Positions 54,501 to 60,737 of a stretch of 64,000 nucleotides of DNA are shown here, in pieces. Source of the stretch: Streptacidiphilus rugosus AM-16 (lineage in GTDB: Bacteria; Actinomycetota; Actinomycetes; Streptomycetales; Streptomycetaceae); assembly GCF_000744655.1 (NCBI RefSeq), contig NZ_JQMJ01000004.1:5642001-5706000 (forward strand). Direction: 5' to 3'. Position 1 is the first letter of the stretch. Each line of letters starts with the position of its first letter. The translations under genes were made by a program, and so were the position numbers. The notes below the pieces were generated by a model, which saw only the letters and a list, made by a program, of their open reading frames with translations, was not told the origin of the DNA and did not search any database.

Positions 54501-54525
54501 ACTCCCCCTCCAGCAACCGCTCTGA
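48595..54525 (+). CDS. TIR - degenerate phosphoesterase - NACHT - pentapeptide - WD40 conflict protein
   Basis: 1976 residues in one frame. Residues 9-145: TIR domain (FDFFISYSPADERW, likely catalytic Glu81 in YGRMEWQAAL). 203-455: calcineurin-like phosphoesterase fold with most metal ligands lost (D-x-H is G213-P-A215; GNHD is G288-G-Q-D291; GHxH is altered at H435; only GD252 and D291 remain). About 690-1090: NACHT NTPase with Walker A GDFGHGKT (703-710) and Walker B LLFDGFDEL (775-783). 1112-1202: pentapeptide repeats. 1243-1912: about 15 WD40 repeats, enough for two propellers, then a 60-residue end domain (GWGMFTPAGRYKHEG). Leu275 is TTA. Such STAND proteins sense invaders through repeats and trigger a TIR effector (NADase); that function here is inference. 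Confidence 0.93.
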   Translation: MANSDPAPFDFFISYSPADERWATWIAWTLEEAGHRTIVQAWDFVPGTDFMDFMDRGVSQSTAVIAVLSDRYKTSTYGRMEWQAALRADPHPPYSRLLTVRVEDTDVEGLLSTITYIDLVSVQDATAARELLLSRVQQAVAGRARPERRPVFPGDPSGPNPVPAATGTVAAPRSPVGQLAWGGRRRPAVAPRFPAADPAPRESDTVTVLQLAGPAFGRGQDPDALRAAIWSDLVELTDTGAPAPDLVVVTGDLTATGSPRECDQALAFLTKLRSLLGLDPGRLAVVPGGQDVSLAACRAYFHGCEADEIPPRAPYWPKWRHYTRLFHELYQGLDVVFDADQPWSLFPVPDLHTVVAGLNSSMAYSHRAEDQHGSLGNEQITWFTQALRSYEEAGWLRIGAVRHPLDPSARPRRDALRDTDAFVRLAAPRLNLLLHGPDAGPGPAAPHRLPTSRGELLVVGAGNPADHRLLQVGPERLTWWQTRDTVTPNQLAAPWRSAGTAFPTHGTAEGPAPQEPVAVDVTAAEPRVLSDPQDLLIERVVEVLRTRHQAVTLRRLRGAPPQLLATWQESGFVRQLRIAVCLSTPDAELVEAFADQVRSAATGSDAELVHLGPLPAPELRDRARRLGIRLRSFTEFQGLLDLRDHTRAQTERLLRDDRYPPRLYLPQRYRETAPAGGVEHQDLVGDMLRLLDTDHGRFLLLLGDFGHGKTFALHELAHRLPEELPHVTPLLIDLSTLDKAYSLDGMVAAHLAAQGVDTIELRAFRYMLRQGRIILLFDGFDELVNQVSYDRAADHLQILLDAATDNAKIVVTSRTQHFKSQAQVLTALGERVGLLPQRRVLQLESFNEQQIRRYLENRYGDAQAADERMRLLLGIPDLLALCGNPRLLSFVAELGPERLRAVAGAGRALSTAGLYQEVFDAWLQFEERRGSGAPGSPPGLSLDQMWHATTALALRLWESGRTALRLDELTDIAEVLGPLTEHRMSVPNTAHAVGSGTLLVRSNDGLFHFIHRSVAEWLVAREAAARLARGDHELLERRGLSQLAVEFLCDMADRQACRDWARSVLRNDAGENGEHEEEPNATAGSVGETADAVARGNAAKIISRLRVPAHTDLRGARLVGEDLSHRDFTGVDLTGADLTDARLDGANLSGARLRGTRLIGTTMDGTRLTGADLRDADLRRSRLTRAGLDGVQLAGSRWQRSAVIGSTGDRPLAEIPELRAAAISPGMPVHFGLRPATVGVPYGFGASSARLPEPLTYTPDGELLAVGNEDGSVLVCDAVTGAALRTLTGHSGRVYSVKFREDVLATGAADGTVRLWDPVTGDCRHRLEIHPEGVWPVSLDLAGRQLATGDPTGAVTVWDVATGTPRLQLPGHQKLTLTTQFSADGGLLATGDASSRLEVWDTATGALLAALEGHDGTVYRARFSPDGRLLATGDQGPVLDQRTHRGQRGSVRIWSTETWELVHHFTGHPGRVYTLDFHPGGALLASGDTEGSIRLWDLAAGRPAGEAKGCSGSVYQVSFSPDGGLLAAGDSDGHVRLWQVPPRSEAAPGAAVPPPRRGPASVLTPLPQQPPQHRGSVWACRFRPPTEAEPAGAGPVLISLANDGLIRLWDTATGRSRRIQRGHGRKIGSIDYSADGALLAAAGNDGQVRLWDSATGVRAAQLKGNNDQLVSAVFSPTGPLLATASNDGDVYLWNAATGEFQREIDAETDHTWAEAFDRSGEIVATANDDDSVQLWYRTTGARVTGLPKHRGRVRSIAFDPDGAHVATGADDRLVRVWDLKGESAVELEGHTDRVYAVVFGRGAGAGGDEGWMASASWDGSAIVWRDGAPAHRLVGHVGRIWTAAAHPTLPLLATAGDDGAVRLWDVRSGGLLERLEGPVGRVLSLAFRPDGGQLAAAGEDGAIRLWRIAPDTVPALQATLISTAEGWGMFTPAGRYKHEGVTTGEFWQVIGMCRFEPGELDRHLPTAAQLPLQQPL

Positions 54526-54556
54526 CGCCCGCGACGCGCGGGACCTTCGAGCAGAG

Positions 54557-54695
54557 GGCCGGTGGCAACACCCCAGGGGCGCGGGGAACTGCGCGAGAAA
54601 CCACCCTGTGCGGATGGCCCTGCGCGTTCAGGACCATCCGGACGCCGGTGGCTTGTCGCGCAGTTCCCCGCGCCCCTGAGGTAGTGCAACCGGCC
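54557..54695. repeat. 139-bp dispersed hairpin element, complete copy 1
   Basis: Two 49-nt arms (54557-54605 and 54647-54695) are complementary at about 43 positions, including a block with GCGGGGAACTGCGCGA, around a 41-nt loop that itself folds (GGATGG / CCATCC). Copy 2 at 59419 shares the loop start CTGTGCGGATGGCCC and the right arm. No ORF is present. Lies between the giant gene and the monooxygenase. Confidence 0.75.
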
Positions 54696-54767
54696 CTTTG
54701 CTGCGAGGTGACGCGCCCCTGGGGCGCTGCCGGGTTGCTCGCCTGCCGTAGGGGAAAGGTAGCCCGC

Positions 54768-55997
54768 ATGGGTGGACTGCGGGTGGCGGTCGTGGGGGCG
54801 GGGCTCGGGGGGCTGTGCTTGGCACAGGGCCTGCGGCGGGTCGGGGTCGAGGTGGAGGTGTACGAGCGGGACGCCGGGCCGGGCGCCCGGCCGCAGGGGT
54901 ACCGGCTTCATCTGGACGCCAGGGCCGGGCTCGCGCTCCAGCAGTGCCTGCCGCCCGCCCTGTTCGCACTGTTCCAGGCCACCTGCGGCCGGCCCAGCCG
55001 GCAGTTCAGCGTGCTCAGCGACCAGCTACGGGTGCTGCACGAGGCCCGCGGGGAGGAGGGCGTCGACCGGTACGCCCCTGCCACCCTCTCCACCTCCGTG
55101 CACCGGCAGACGCTCCGCGAAGTCCTCGGGGCGGGCCTCGACGACCGGATCCACTACGGACGCGAACTGCGCGGCTTCGCCGCGGACGCCTCCGGCGTCC
55201 GGCTGCGCTTCGCGGACGGCGGCAGCACCGACGCGGACCTGCTGGTCGGCGCGGACGGCGTCGGCTCCGTGACGCGGCGCGCGCTGCTGCCCCACGCCCG
55301 GGTCGTCGACACCGGCGGACGCTGCCTCTACGGCAGCACGCCGCTCAACGACGAGGCCCGTGCCCTGCTGCCGCCGGCCCTGCACCAGGGCTTCACCGCC
55401 TTCGTCGGCGGGCGCACCGGGATGGCCGCCGGACTGGTCCGCCTGCGGCAGCAGCCGGAGCAGGCGGCGGCGCGGATCGCGCCCGAGGCGCGGCTCTCGC
55501 CCGTCGCGGACTACCTGATGTGGGCGGTGACCGCGCAACGCGCCCGGTTCCGCGTCTCCGACGCCGAGCTCTCCGCGGCCGGTCCGGCCACCCTGCACGC
55601 GCTGGCCGCCGGCGCGATCCGCGGCTGGCACCCCGACCTGCGCCGGCTGGTCGAGCTCGCCGAGGTCGACCGGACCTTCCTGGCCGTGATCCGCTCGGCC
55701 GAGCCCGTCCCGGCCTGGGAGCCGGGACCGGTCACGCTGCTCGGCGACGCGATCCACGCGATGAGCCCGGCTCGCGGGTCGGGCGCGAACACCGCGCTGC
55801 AGGACGCCGCGACGCTCTGCCGGGAGCTGACCGCGCACCCCGGCGAACCGGTCCTTGCCGTCGGCGCGTACGAGGCGGCGATGCGGGAGTACGGCTTCGC
55901 CGCGGTCGAGGCCTCCCGCCGGGCCGAGGCGGAGGGCGGCGCGCGTGGCGCGGGCCGGCTCGCGTTCTGGCTCTACCGCCGCCTCGCGCGCGGCTGA
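54768..55997 (+). CDS. FAD-dependent monooxygenase (aromatic hydroxylase type)
   Basis: 409 residues from ATG 54768 with GAAAGG upstream. FAD motif VAVVGAGLGGLCLAQGL, the DG motif LLVGADGVGSVTRRAL, and the GD motif TLLGDAIHAMSPARGSGANT are all present: class A flavoprotein monooxygenase. It hydroxylates an aromatic or polyketide-like substrate using NAD(P)H and O2; substrate unknown. It stands alone, preceded by the hairpin element and followed by a convergent gene. Confidence 0.92.
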   Translation: MGGLRVAVVGAGLGGLCLAQGLRRVGVEVEVYERDAGPGARPQGYRLHLDARAGLALQQCLPPALFALFQATCGRPSRQFSVLSDQLRVLHEARGEEGVDRYAPATLSTSVHRQTLREVLGAGLDDRIHYGRELRGFAADASGVRLRFADGGSTDADLLVGADGVGSVTRRALLPHARVVDTGGRCLYGSTPLNDEARALLPPALHQGFTAFVGGRTGMAAGLVRLRQQPEQAAARIAPEARLSPVADYLMWAVTAQRARFRVSDAELSAAGPATLHALAAGAIRGWHPDLRRLVELAEVDRTFLAVIRSAEPVPAWEPGPVTLLGDAIHAMSPARGSGANTALQDAATLCRELTAHPGEPVLAVGAYEAAMREYGFAAVEASRRAEAEGGARGAGRLAFWLYRRLARG

Positions 55998-56015
55998 CCC
56001 GGCCGCCCGGCGGAC

Positions 56016-56828
56016 TCAGCCGTTCAGCGGCATCGTCATCGTCGGCCTGACCGGCGAGACGTCCGGCCTGACCCGGCTCACGGCCGTGCCGAGGGCGAAG
56101 AACTCCACCGCGTGCTCGCCCCAGTAACGGGAGTCCTCCACCCTCGTGCCCACGATGCCGTCCGAGCCCAACTGCTGCCCCTCGTACTGCATCCGGGCCA
56201 TGGCCAGCTCGCGGGCGTCGTAGAGGGCCTGGGTGAACTGCGGCAGCTCCGCGTTCTGGCCGACCTGGTTGAGCGTCTGCCGCAGCGACTGGTGGGCGAC
56301 GTGGTAGACGCAGTTGCCGAGGACGAGACGGCGCGGCAGCCAGCCGTGCTGCCAGAGCGTCCAGAAGTCCTGCCCGGAGAGGTTGGTGGTGAACGGCTTG
56401 CCGTTGGGCGCGCGGTAGGTGCCGCCGCCCTCGGTGGCGCGCACGGCGGTGCCGGTGGCGACGTACTCGATGACGTCGCCCATGAAGACGTAGTTCATCG
56501 GGCGCAGCGTCACGCCGATCACCCCGTCCGCGCCCAACTGCGCCGCCTCCGCCTCCATCCGGCTCATCGCCAGCTCGCGGGCGTTGTACATGGCCTGGGT
56601 CAGCATGCCGAGCTCCTGGCTGACCTTCCAGCCGCCGTACTGGGTGCCGACGTGGTAGACGCTGGTGCCCATCACCATGCCCAGCGGGTCGAAGCCCGAC
56701 TCGGTGACGAGCACGAACTCGTTGACGGAAAGGTCCGAGGTGAAGCAGGGACGCCCCTGCCGCGAACCGTCGAGGCGGCCGCGGGCGATGTCGGAGATCT
56801 GGACCTGCGGAGTTCCCGGTGTGCTCAT
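56016..56828 (-). CDS. Tandem YbjQ/UPF0145-like protein
   Basis: 270 residues containing two copies of a YbjQ-like (putative heavy-metal-binding) domain. Copy 1: SVYHVGTQYGGWKVSQELGM, ARELAMSRMEAEAAQLGADG, VIGVTLRPMNYVFMGDVIEY, ATGTAV. Copy 2: CVYHVAHQSLRQTLNQVGQN, ARELAMARMQYEGQQLGSDG, ALGTAVS. Single-domain YbjQ proteins form pentamers; a two-domain chain is a variant. Role unknown. ATG 56828. It is divergent from the phosphonate-type operon at 57006, with the palindrome 56961-56980 between. Confidence 0.85.
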   Translation of the reverse strand: MSTPGTPQVQISDIARGRLDGSRQGRPCFTSDLSVNEFVLVTESGFDPLGMVMGTSVYHVGTQYGGWKVSQELGMLTQAMYNARELAMSRMEAEAAQLGADGVIGVTLRPMNYVFMGDVIEYVATGTAVRATEGGGTYRAPNGKPFTTNLSGQDFWTLWQHGWLPRRLVLGNCVYHVAHQSLRQTLNQVGQNAELPQFTQALYDARELAMARMQYEGQQLGSDGIVGTRVEDSRYWGEHAVEFFALGTAVSRVRPDVSPVRPTMTMPLNG

Positions 56829-56960
56829 GACTGCTGCTCCCCGTGACGGCGTCTGCCTCGAAAGCCCCGACCCTATCCCTGCCCGGTGAAGCGGCGCGTC
56901 ACTTCCCGTTCGGACGGCGTTCAGCCGGGGTGCTCTTGGCAGCACGGGTCCCGAGCGGCA

Positions 56961-56980
56961 AAAGTTGGCTATACAACTTT
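56961..56980. promoter_or_regulatory. GntR operator candidate upstream of tmpA-like gene
   Basis: AAAGTTG-GCTATA-CAACTTT: a perfect 7-bp inverted repeat around a 6-bp centre, strikingly AT-rich for this genome, 25 bp before the ATG at 57006. Position and symmetry suit a dimeric repressor such as the GntR encoded at 58662. Confidence 0.6.
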
Positions 56981-57005
56981 GCCGCCGGCTTCCCGAAGGA
57001 TCTCC

Positions 57006-58094
57006 ATGCCCCCGACCGAACCCGCCGAACTGCCCGCGCTGTGGCTGCGGGACAACTGCGGCTGCCCCGAGTGCCGCGACCCGCGCACCGGACAGAAGCT
57101 CTTCCAGGTCAACGAGCTGCCCGAGAAGCCGTCCGTCGAAACGGCGGAGCTGACGGCGGGCGCGTGGGAGGTGGTCTGGGCGCCCGACGGCCACCGCTCC
57201 CGCTACGGCGCCGAGTGGCTGACCGAGGCGGCCGCGCCCGACGACCGGACCGAGGACGCGAAGGACCTCTGGCCCACGGCCGACGCCCTCGGCGGACGAC
57301 TGCCGGAGACCACCTGGGCGGCCTATCTGGAGCAGGACGGCGAACGGGTCGGGATGCTCGACGCGGTGCGCCGGCTCGGCTTCTGCCTGCTGCGGGAGGT
57401 ACCGCCGCACCAGGACCAGGTCCTGGAGGCGGCACACTCCTTCGGCTACGTCCGGGAGACCAACTACGGCCTGCGGTTCGGGGTCAGGGTGGAGGACGAG
57501 CCCAACAACCTGGCCTTCACCAACGTGCGGATCACCCCGCACACGGACAACCCCTACCGCGACCCGGTGCCGACCCTGCAGTTGCTGCACTGCCTGGTCA
57601 ACGACGCCGAGGGCGGCGACTCCGGGCTCGTGGACGGCTTCGCGGCGGCGGCCACGCTGCGCGAGGAACAACCGGACGCCTTCGCCGCGTTGACCCGCAC
57701 CCCGGTCCCGTTCGTGTTCCGCGACGCGGTGACCGAGCTCCGGGCCGAGCGCCCGCTGATCGGCGTCGACCCGCGCGGTCGGATCAACGAGGTGCGCTTC
57801 AACAACCGTTCGCTCGGCACACTGCGCCGGCCCGCCGACGAGGTCGAGGCCTTCTACGCCGGCTACCGCGCGTTCGCGGAACTGCTGCTGCGGCCCGAGC
57901 GGCAGCTGGAGTTCCGGCTCTCCCCCGGCGACTGCCTGGTCTTCGACAACACCAGGCTGCTGCACGCCCGCACCGCCTTCGCCCGCGGCGGGGCCCGTCA
58001 CCTGCAGGGCTGCTACGCCGACCTGGACGGCCTGCTGAGCACGCTCGCGGTGCTGCGCCGCCGCCCGGAGAACTCCATGGAGGCCGCGCGATGA
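57006..58094 (+). CDS. tmpA: TmpA-like Fe(II)/2-oxoglutarate dioxygenase (trimethylaminoethylphosphonate hydroxylase)
   Basis: 362 residues from ATG 57006 with GAAGGA upstream. The N-terminal domain has the gamma-butyrobetaine-hydroxylase zinc site LWLRDNCGCPECRD (C18, C20, C23). The TauD-type catalytic domain has the iron triad H179-x-D181 (ITPHTDNPY) and H320 (LLHARTAF), with a 2-oxoglutarate Arg nearby. By itself it could be a betaine/carnitine-type hydroxylase. The directly coupled HD-domain oxygenase (ATGA overlap) makes it match TmpA, which hydroxylates 2-trimethylaminoethylphosphonate at C1. Confidence 0.82.
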   Translation: MPPTEPAELPALWLRDNCGCPECRDPRTGQKLFQVNELPEKPSVETAELTAGAWEVVWAPDGHRSRYGAEWLTEAAAPDDRTEDAKDLWPTADALGGRLPETTWAAYLEQDGERVGMLDAVRRLGFCLLREVPPHQDQVLEAAHSFGYVRETNYGLRFGVRVEDEPNNLAFTNVRITPHTDNPYRDPVPTLQLLHCLVNDAEGGDSGLVDGFAAAATLREEQPDAFAALTRTPVPFVFRDAVTELRAERPLIGVDPRGRINEVRFNNRSLGTLRRPADEVEAFYAGYRAFAELLLRPERQLEFRLSPGDCLVFDNTRLLHARTAFARGGARHLQGCYADLDGLLSTLAVLRRRPENSMEAAR

Positions 58095-58684
58095 CACCCG
58101 ACCAGATCGTCGACGCGATCGCCGCGCTCTTCGAGGGCGAGGGCGCCGAGGACTATCTCGGCGAGGCGGTCAGCCAGGCGCAGCACATGCTCCAGGCGGC
58201 GGCGCTGGCGGAGCGCGAGGGCGCGCCGCCGGCCCTGGTCGCGGCCGCGCTGCTGCACGACGTGGGTCACTTCCGGGGCGCGGTCCACGGCCGCGAGTTG
58301 ATGGCCGGCGCCCAGGACAACCGGCACAGCCACCAGGGCGCGGACTGGCTGGCCCCCTGGTTCGGCCCCGAGGTCACCGAGCCGGTGCGTCTCCACGTGG
58401 CCGCCAAGCGGTACCTGTGTGCGGTCGAGCCTGACTACTTCGACCGCCTGTCGCCCGCCTCGGTCCACACGCTGGGCCTCCAGGGCGGCCCGATGTCAGC
58501 AGCCGAGGCGGCGGAGTTCGCCCGTCACCCCCAGGCCGCCGACGCGGTCCGGCTGCGCCGCTGGGACGAGGCGGCGAAGGAGCCGGACGCCGACGACCCC
58601 GGCTTCGAGCACTACCGCCCGCTGCTCGCCGCACTGGCGACGGCCGGACCGGTGCCGCCGGTCAGGGCTGACGCCGCCTCGTGA
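58091..58684 (+). CDS. tmpB: TmpB/PhnZ-type HD-domain mixed-valent diiron oxygenase
   Basis: 197 residues. HD-fold ligands H32, H56-D57, H79, H102 and D159 sit at nearly the same spacing as I recall for the PhnZ diiron centre. Y22 and E25 (AEDYLGEAVSQAQH) and H60 match its substrate-gating and binding residues at a constant offset of two. This separates it from HD phosphohydrolases. PhnZ/TmpB enzymes cleave the C-P bond of a 1-hydroxyphosphonate; with TmpA the products would be glycine betaine and phosphate. Starts inside the stop of tmpA; the end overlaps the convergent gntR by 23 bp. Confidence 0.85.
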   Translation: MTPDQIVDAIAALFEGEGAEDYLGEAVSQAQHMLQAAALAEREGAPPALVAAALLHDVGHFRGAVHGRELMAGAQDNRHSHQGADWLAPWFGPEVTEPVRLHVAAKRYLCAVEPDYFDRLSPASVHTLGLQGGPMSAAEAAEFARHPQAADAVRLRRWDEAAKEPDADDPGFEHYRPLLAALATAGPVPPVRADAAS

Positions 58685-59396
58685 GCGCGGTCGTGGCGGG
58701 CGAGTTGTGCACGGTGAAGGCGACGGTCCCCGGGAGGTAGCGGTCCTCGGACCACTCCACCGGGGCGCCGGTCGGATCAGTGGCCCGGCGGCGCTCGCGC
58801 AGCAGGGCGGCGCCGGGCGGACAGCCCAGCAGGCGGACGTCGTCCGCGTCGGCGAAGGCCAGATCGACGGTGTGGTCGGCGTCGGCGAGGACGACGCCTT
58901 GCGCCTCCAGCAGCTCGGTGACCGACACGGCGTCGTCCGGCATGGCCTCGACCAGCGCGCCGACCGGCCCGGGATAGACGGTCCGCTCGATCATCACCGG
59001 CTCCCCGCCGAGGGTCCGGCAGCGCAGCACGGCGAAGACCCGCTCGCCCTCGGCGACGCGCAACTGCCCGGCCTCGACGGCCCCGGCGTCACGCCAGCCC
59101 GCCGCGACGACCGCCCCGCCGGGCTCCTCGCCCAGCGAGAGCGCCCATCGGGTGAAGCTCTGCAGCTCGGCGAAGCTCTGCAGCCGCGGCTGCTCCAGCA
59201 CGACGCGGCGCGTCCCGCGCCGCGAGGTGACCACGCCCTCCGCGCGCAGCAGCGCGAGCGCCTGCCGGACGGTCCCCCGCGACACCCCGTGCGCCGCGGC
59301 CAGCGCCTCCTCGCTCGGCAGCCGGCCGCCCTCCCCGTACTGCCCCCGCAGCACGTCCGCGCGCAGCCGCTCCGCCAACTCCCGATACCTCGCCAC
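58662..59396 (-). CDS. GntR-family (HutC/UTRA type) regulator
   Basis: 244 residues. Winged helix MARYRELAERLRADVLRGQY, GRLPSEEALAAAHGVSRGTV, RQALALLRAEG; then a UTRA ligand domain (VMIERTVYPGPVGALVEAM, LADADHTVDLAFADADDVRL). Phosphonate-pathway regulators such as PhnF belong to this subfamily. It is convergent with and overlaps the tmpB-like gene, so it most likely controls tmpAB by binding the palindrome at 56961; a pathway intermediate would be the ligand. Confidence 0.92.
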   Translation of the reverse strand: MARYRELAERLRADVLRGQYGEGGRLPSEEALAAAHGVSRGTVRQALALLRAEGVVTSRRGTRRVVLEQPRLQSFAELQSFTRWALSLGEEPGGAVVAAGWRDAGAVEAGQLRVAEGERVFAVLRCRTLGGEPVMIERTVYPGPVGALVEAMPDDAVSVTELLEAQGVVLADADHTVDLAFADADDVRLLGCPPGAALLRERRRATDPTGAPVEWSEDRYLPGTVAFTVHNSPATTALTRRRQP

Positions 59397-59418
59397 GCAA
59401 CGATCCTTTCACGCACGA

Positions 59419-59540
59419 GGCGCCTCCAGGGGTGCGGGGAACTGCATGAGCAACCGCCCTGTGCGGATGGCCCCGTGACAGGAGGACCGTCCGCCGGCGG
59501 TGGCTTGTCGCGCAGTTCCCCGCGCCCCTGGAGGTGCAAC
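59419..59540. repeat. Dispersed hairpin element, complete copy 2
   Basis: Left arm 59419-59458 (CTCCAGGGGTGCGGGGAACT...), loop beginning CTGTGCGGATGGCCCC, right arm 59496-59540 with GGTGGCTTGTCGCGCAGTTC continuing CCCGCGCCCCTGGAG. The right arm is identical to copy 1 (54557) over about 29 nt; arms pair imperfectly. Lies in the divergent gap between gntR and the Xre-ImmA gene. Confidence 0.75.
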
Positions 59541-59568
59541 CACCTCATGCTGCGAAAACCATCAGGCA

Positions 59569-59583
59569 TTGCGATTCTCGCAA
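59569..59583. promoter_or_regulatory. Xre operator candidate
   Basis: TTGCGA-TTC-TCGCAA, a perfect 6-bp inverted repeat with a 3-bp centre, 20 bp before ATG 59604. It would overlap the promoter and suits autorepression by the Xre domain of the downstream protein. Confidence 0.55.
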
Positions 59584-59603
59584 CTGCGTCGTACCGTGGA
59601 GGC

Positions 59604-60737
59604 ATGGACGAATCCGTCTCCGGGCGGGTACGCACGGTGATCGGCGCGGCGGGGCTGAGCCACGCCGCCTTCGCCGCACGCGTAGGGATCACGCCCGACA
59701 AGCTGTCCAAGTCACTCAACGGCGTACGCCGCTTCAGCTCGCTCGACCTCGCGCTCATCGCCGAGGCAGGACAGGTCAGCGTCGACTGGCTGCTGACCGG
59801 GCGTCAGGCCGTCCCCGCCGGCGTCGCCGCGCGCGGGGACGCGGCCGCGCACGGGCAGAGCCTGTCCGAGCGGGCCGAGCGCTACACCGCGGCCTACGAC
59901 GTCCTCGACCTCCTGGGCCGCGCCCCCGAGCTGCCGCCGCTGCCCGCGCTCCCCGAGGGGGAGCCCGAGCAGCAGGGCGAGCGGCTGGCCGCGGGCGTCG
60001 CCGAGAAGCTGCGCCGGGTCGGGCCCGAGCCCGCCTCGCTGCTGCCCACCGGCGAGTTGCTCGCACTGGTCGAGCAGACCCAAGGCGTGGACTTCGCCGT
60101 CACCGAACTGCCGGGCGCCGTCGACGGGTTCGCCTGGCAGGAGGACGGCTTCCGGCTCGCCCTGGCCCGTCGCGACGAACGGTGGACCAGGCAACGGTTC
60201 ACCCTCGCCCACGAGCTCGGCCACCTGCTCGCCGGGGACGCCGCGCAGCCGCTCGCCGAGTCCCCCGTCGCGCCGGGCCGACAGGCCGAGCCCGACGAGG
60301 TGCGCGCCAACGCCTTCGCCGCCGCGCTGCTGATGCCCGAGGCGGAGGTACGCGAGGCCGCCTCGGAGCTGGACTTCGCCGCGGTGGTGGTCAGGTTCCG
60401 TGTCTCGCCGAGCGCGCTCGCCGCGCGGCTGCGCCGGCTCGGGCTCGTCGACGCCGCCGAGCACGCCAGGCTGCGGCGTCGCACCACCGCCGAGTGCCAT
60501 CTCGCCACCGGCGCCATGGACGCCTACCTCCGCGAGGCGGCGCTGGCCGGCGCCGAACGGCCGCCCGCCAGGCTCGCCGACGGGCTCTGGTCGGCGTTCG
60601 AGGCCGGGGAGACGACGCTGCGTCCGCTCGCGGCGCTGCTGGGCATGGCCGCCGACGAGCTGGAGGCCCGGCTGGAACAGCGCGAGGAGCGGCCGGGAAG
60701 CAGAGCCGAAGAAGGCGAGTTGGTCTATCAGCCATGA
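59604..60737 (+). CDS. Xre HTH fused to ImmA/IrrE-type metallopeptidase
   Basis: 377 residues from ATG 59604 with GTGGAGG close by. N-terminal Cro/Xre helix-turn-helix (LSHAAFAARVGITPDKLSKS), a linker, then an ImmA/IrrE (COG2856) zinc peptidase with HEXXH as FTLAHELGHLLAG and a downstream Glu in DEVRANAFAAALLMPE. A C-terminal region of about 90 residues follows. Such fusions control mobile elements or act as the antitoxin partner of toxins. The overlapping downstream PIN-like gene (ATGA) supports the second role. Confidence 0.9.
   Translation: MDESVSGRVRTVIGAAGLSHAAFAARVGITPDKLSKSLNGVRRFSSLDLALIAEAGQVSVDWLLTGRQAVPAGVAARGDAAAHGQSLSERAERYTAAYDVLDLLGRAPELPPLPALPEGEPEQQGERLAAGVAEKLRRVGPEPASLLPTGELLALVEQTQGVDFAVTELPGAVDGFAWQEDGFRLALARRDERWTRQRFTLAHELGHLLAGDAAQPLAESPVAPGRQAEPDEVRANAFAAALLMPEAEVREAASELDFAAVVVRFRVSPSALAARLRRLGLVDAAEHARLRRRTTAECHLATGAMDAYLREAALAGAERPPARLADGLWSAFEAGETTLRPLAALLGMAADELEARLEQREERPGSRAEEGELVYQP

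Noticed and set aside
49417..54516. A 1699-codon minus-strand frame opposite the giant conflict gene
   Set aside because: Gly/Arg/Gln/Ala-rich antisense shadow; all domain motifs are on the plus strand.
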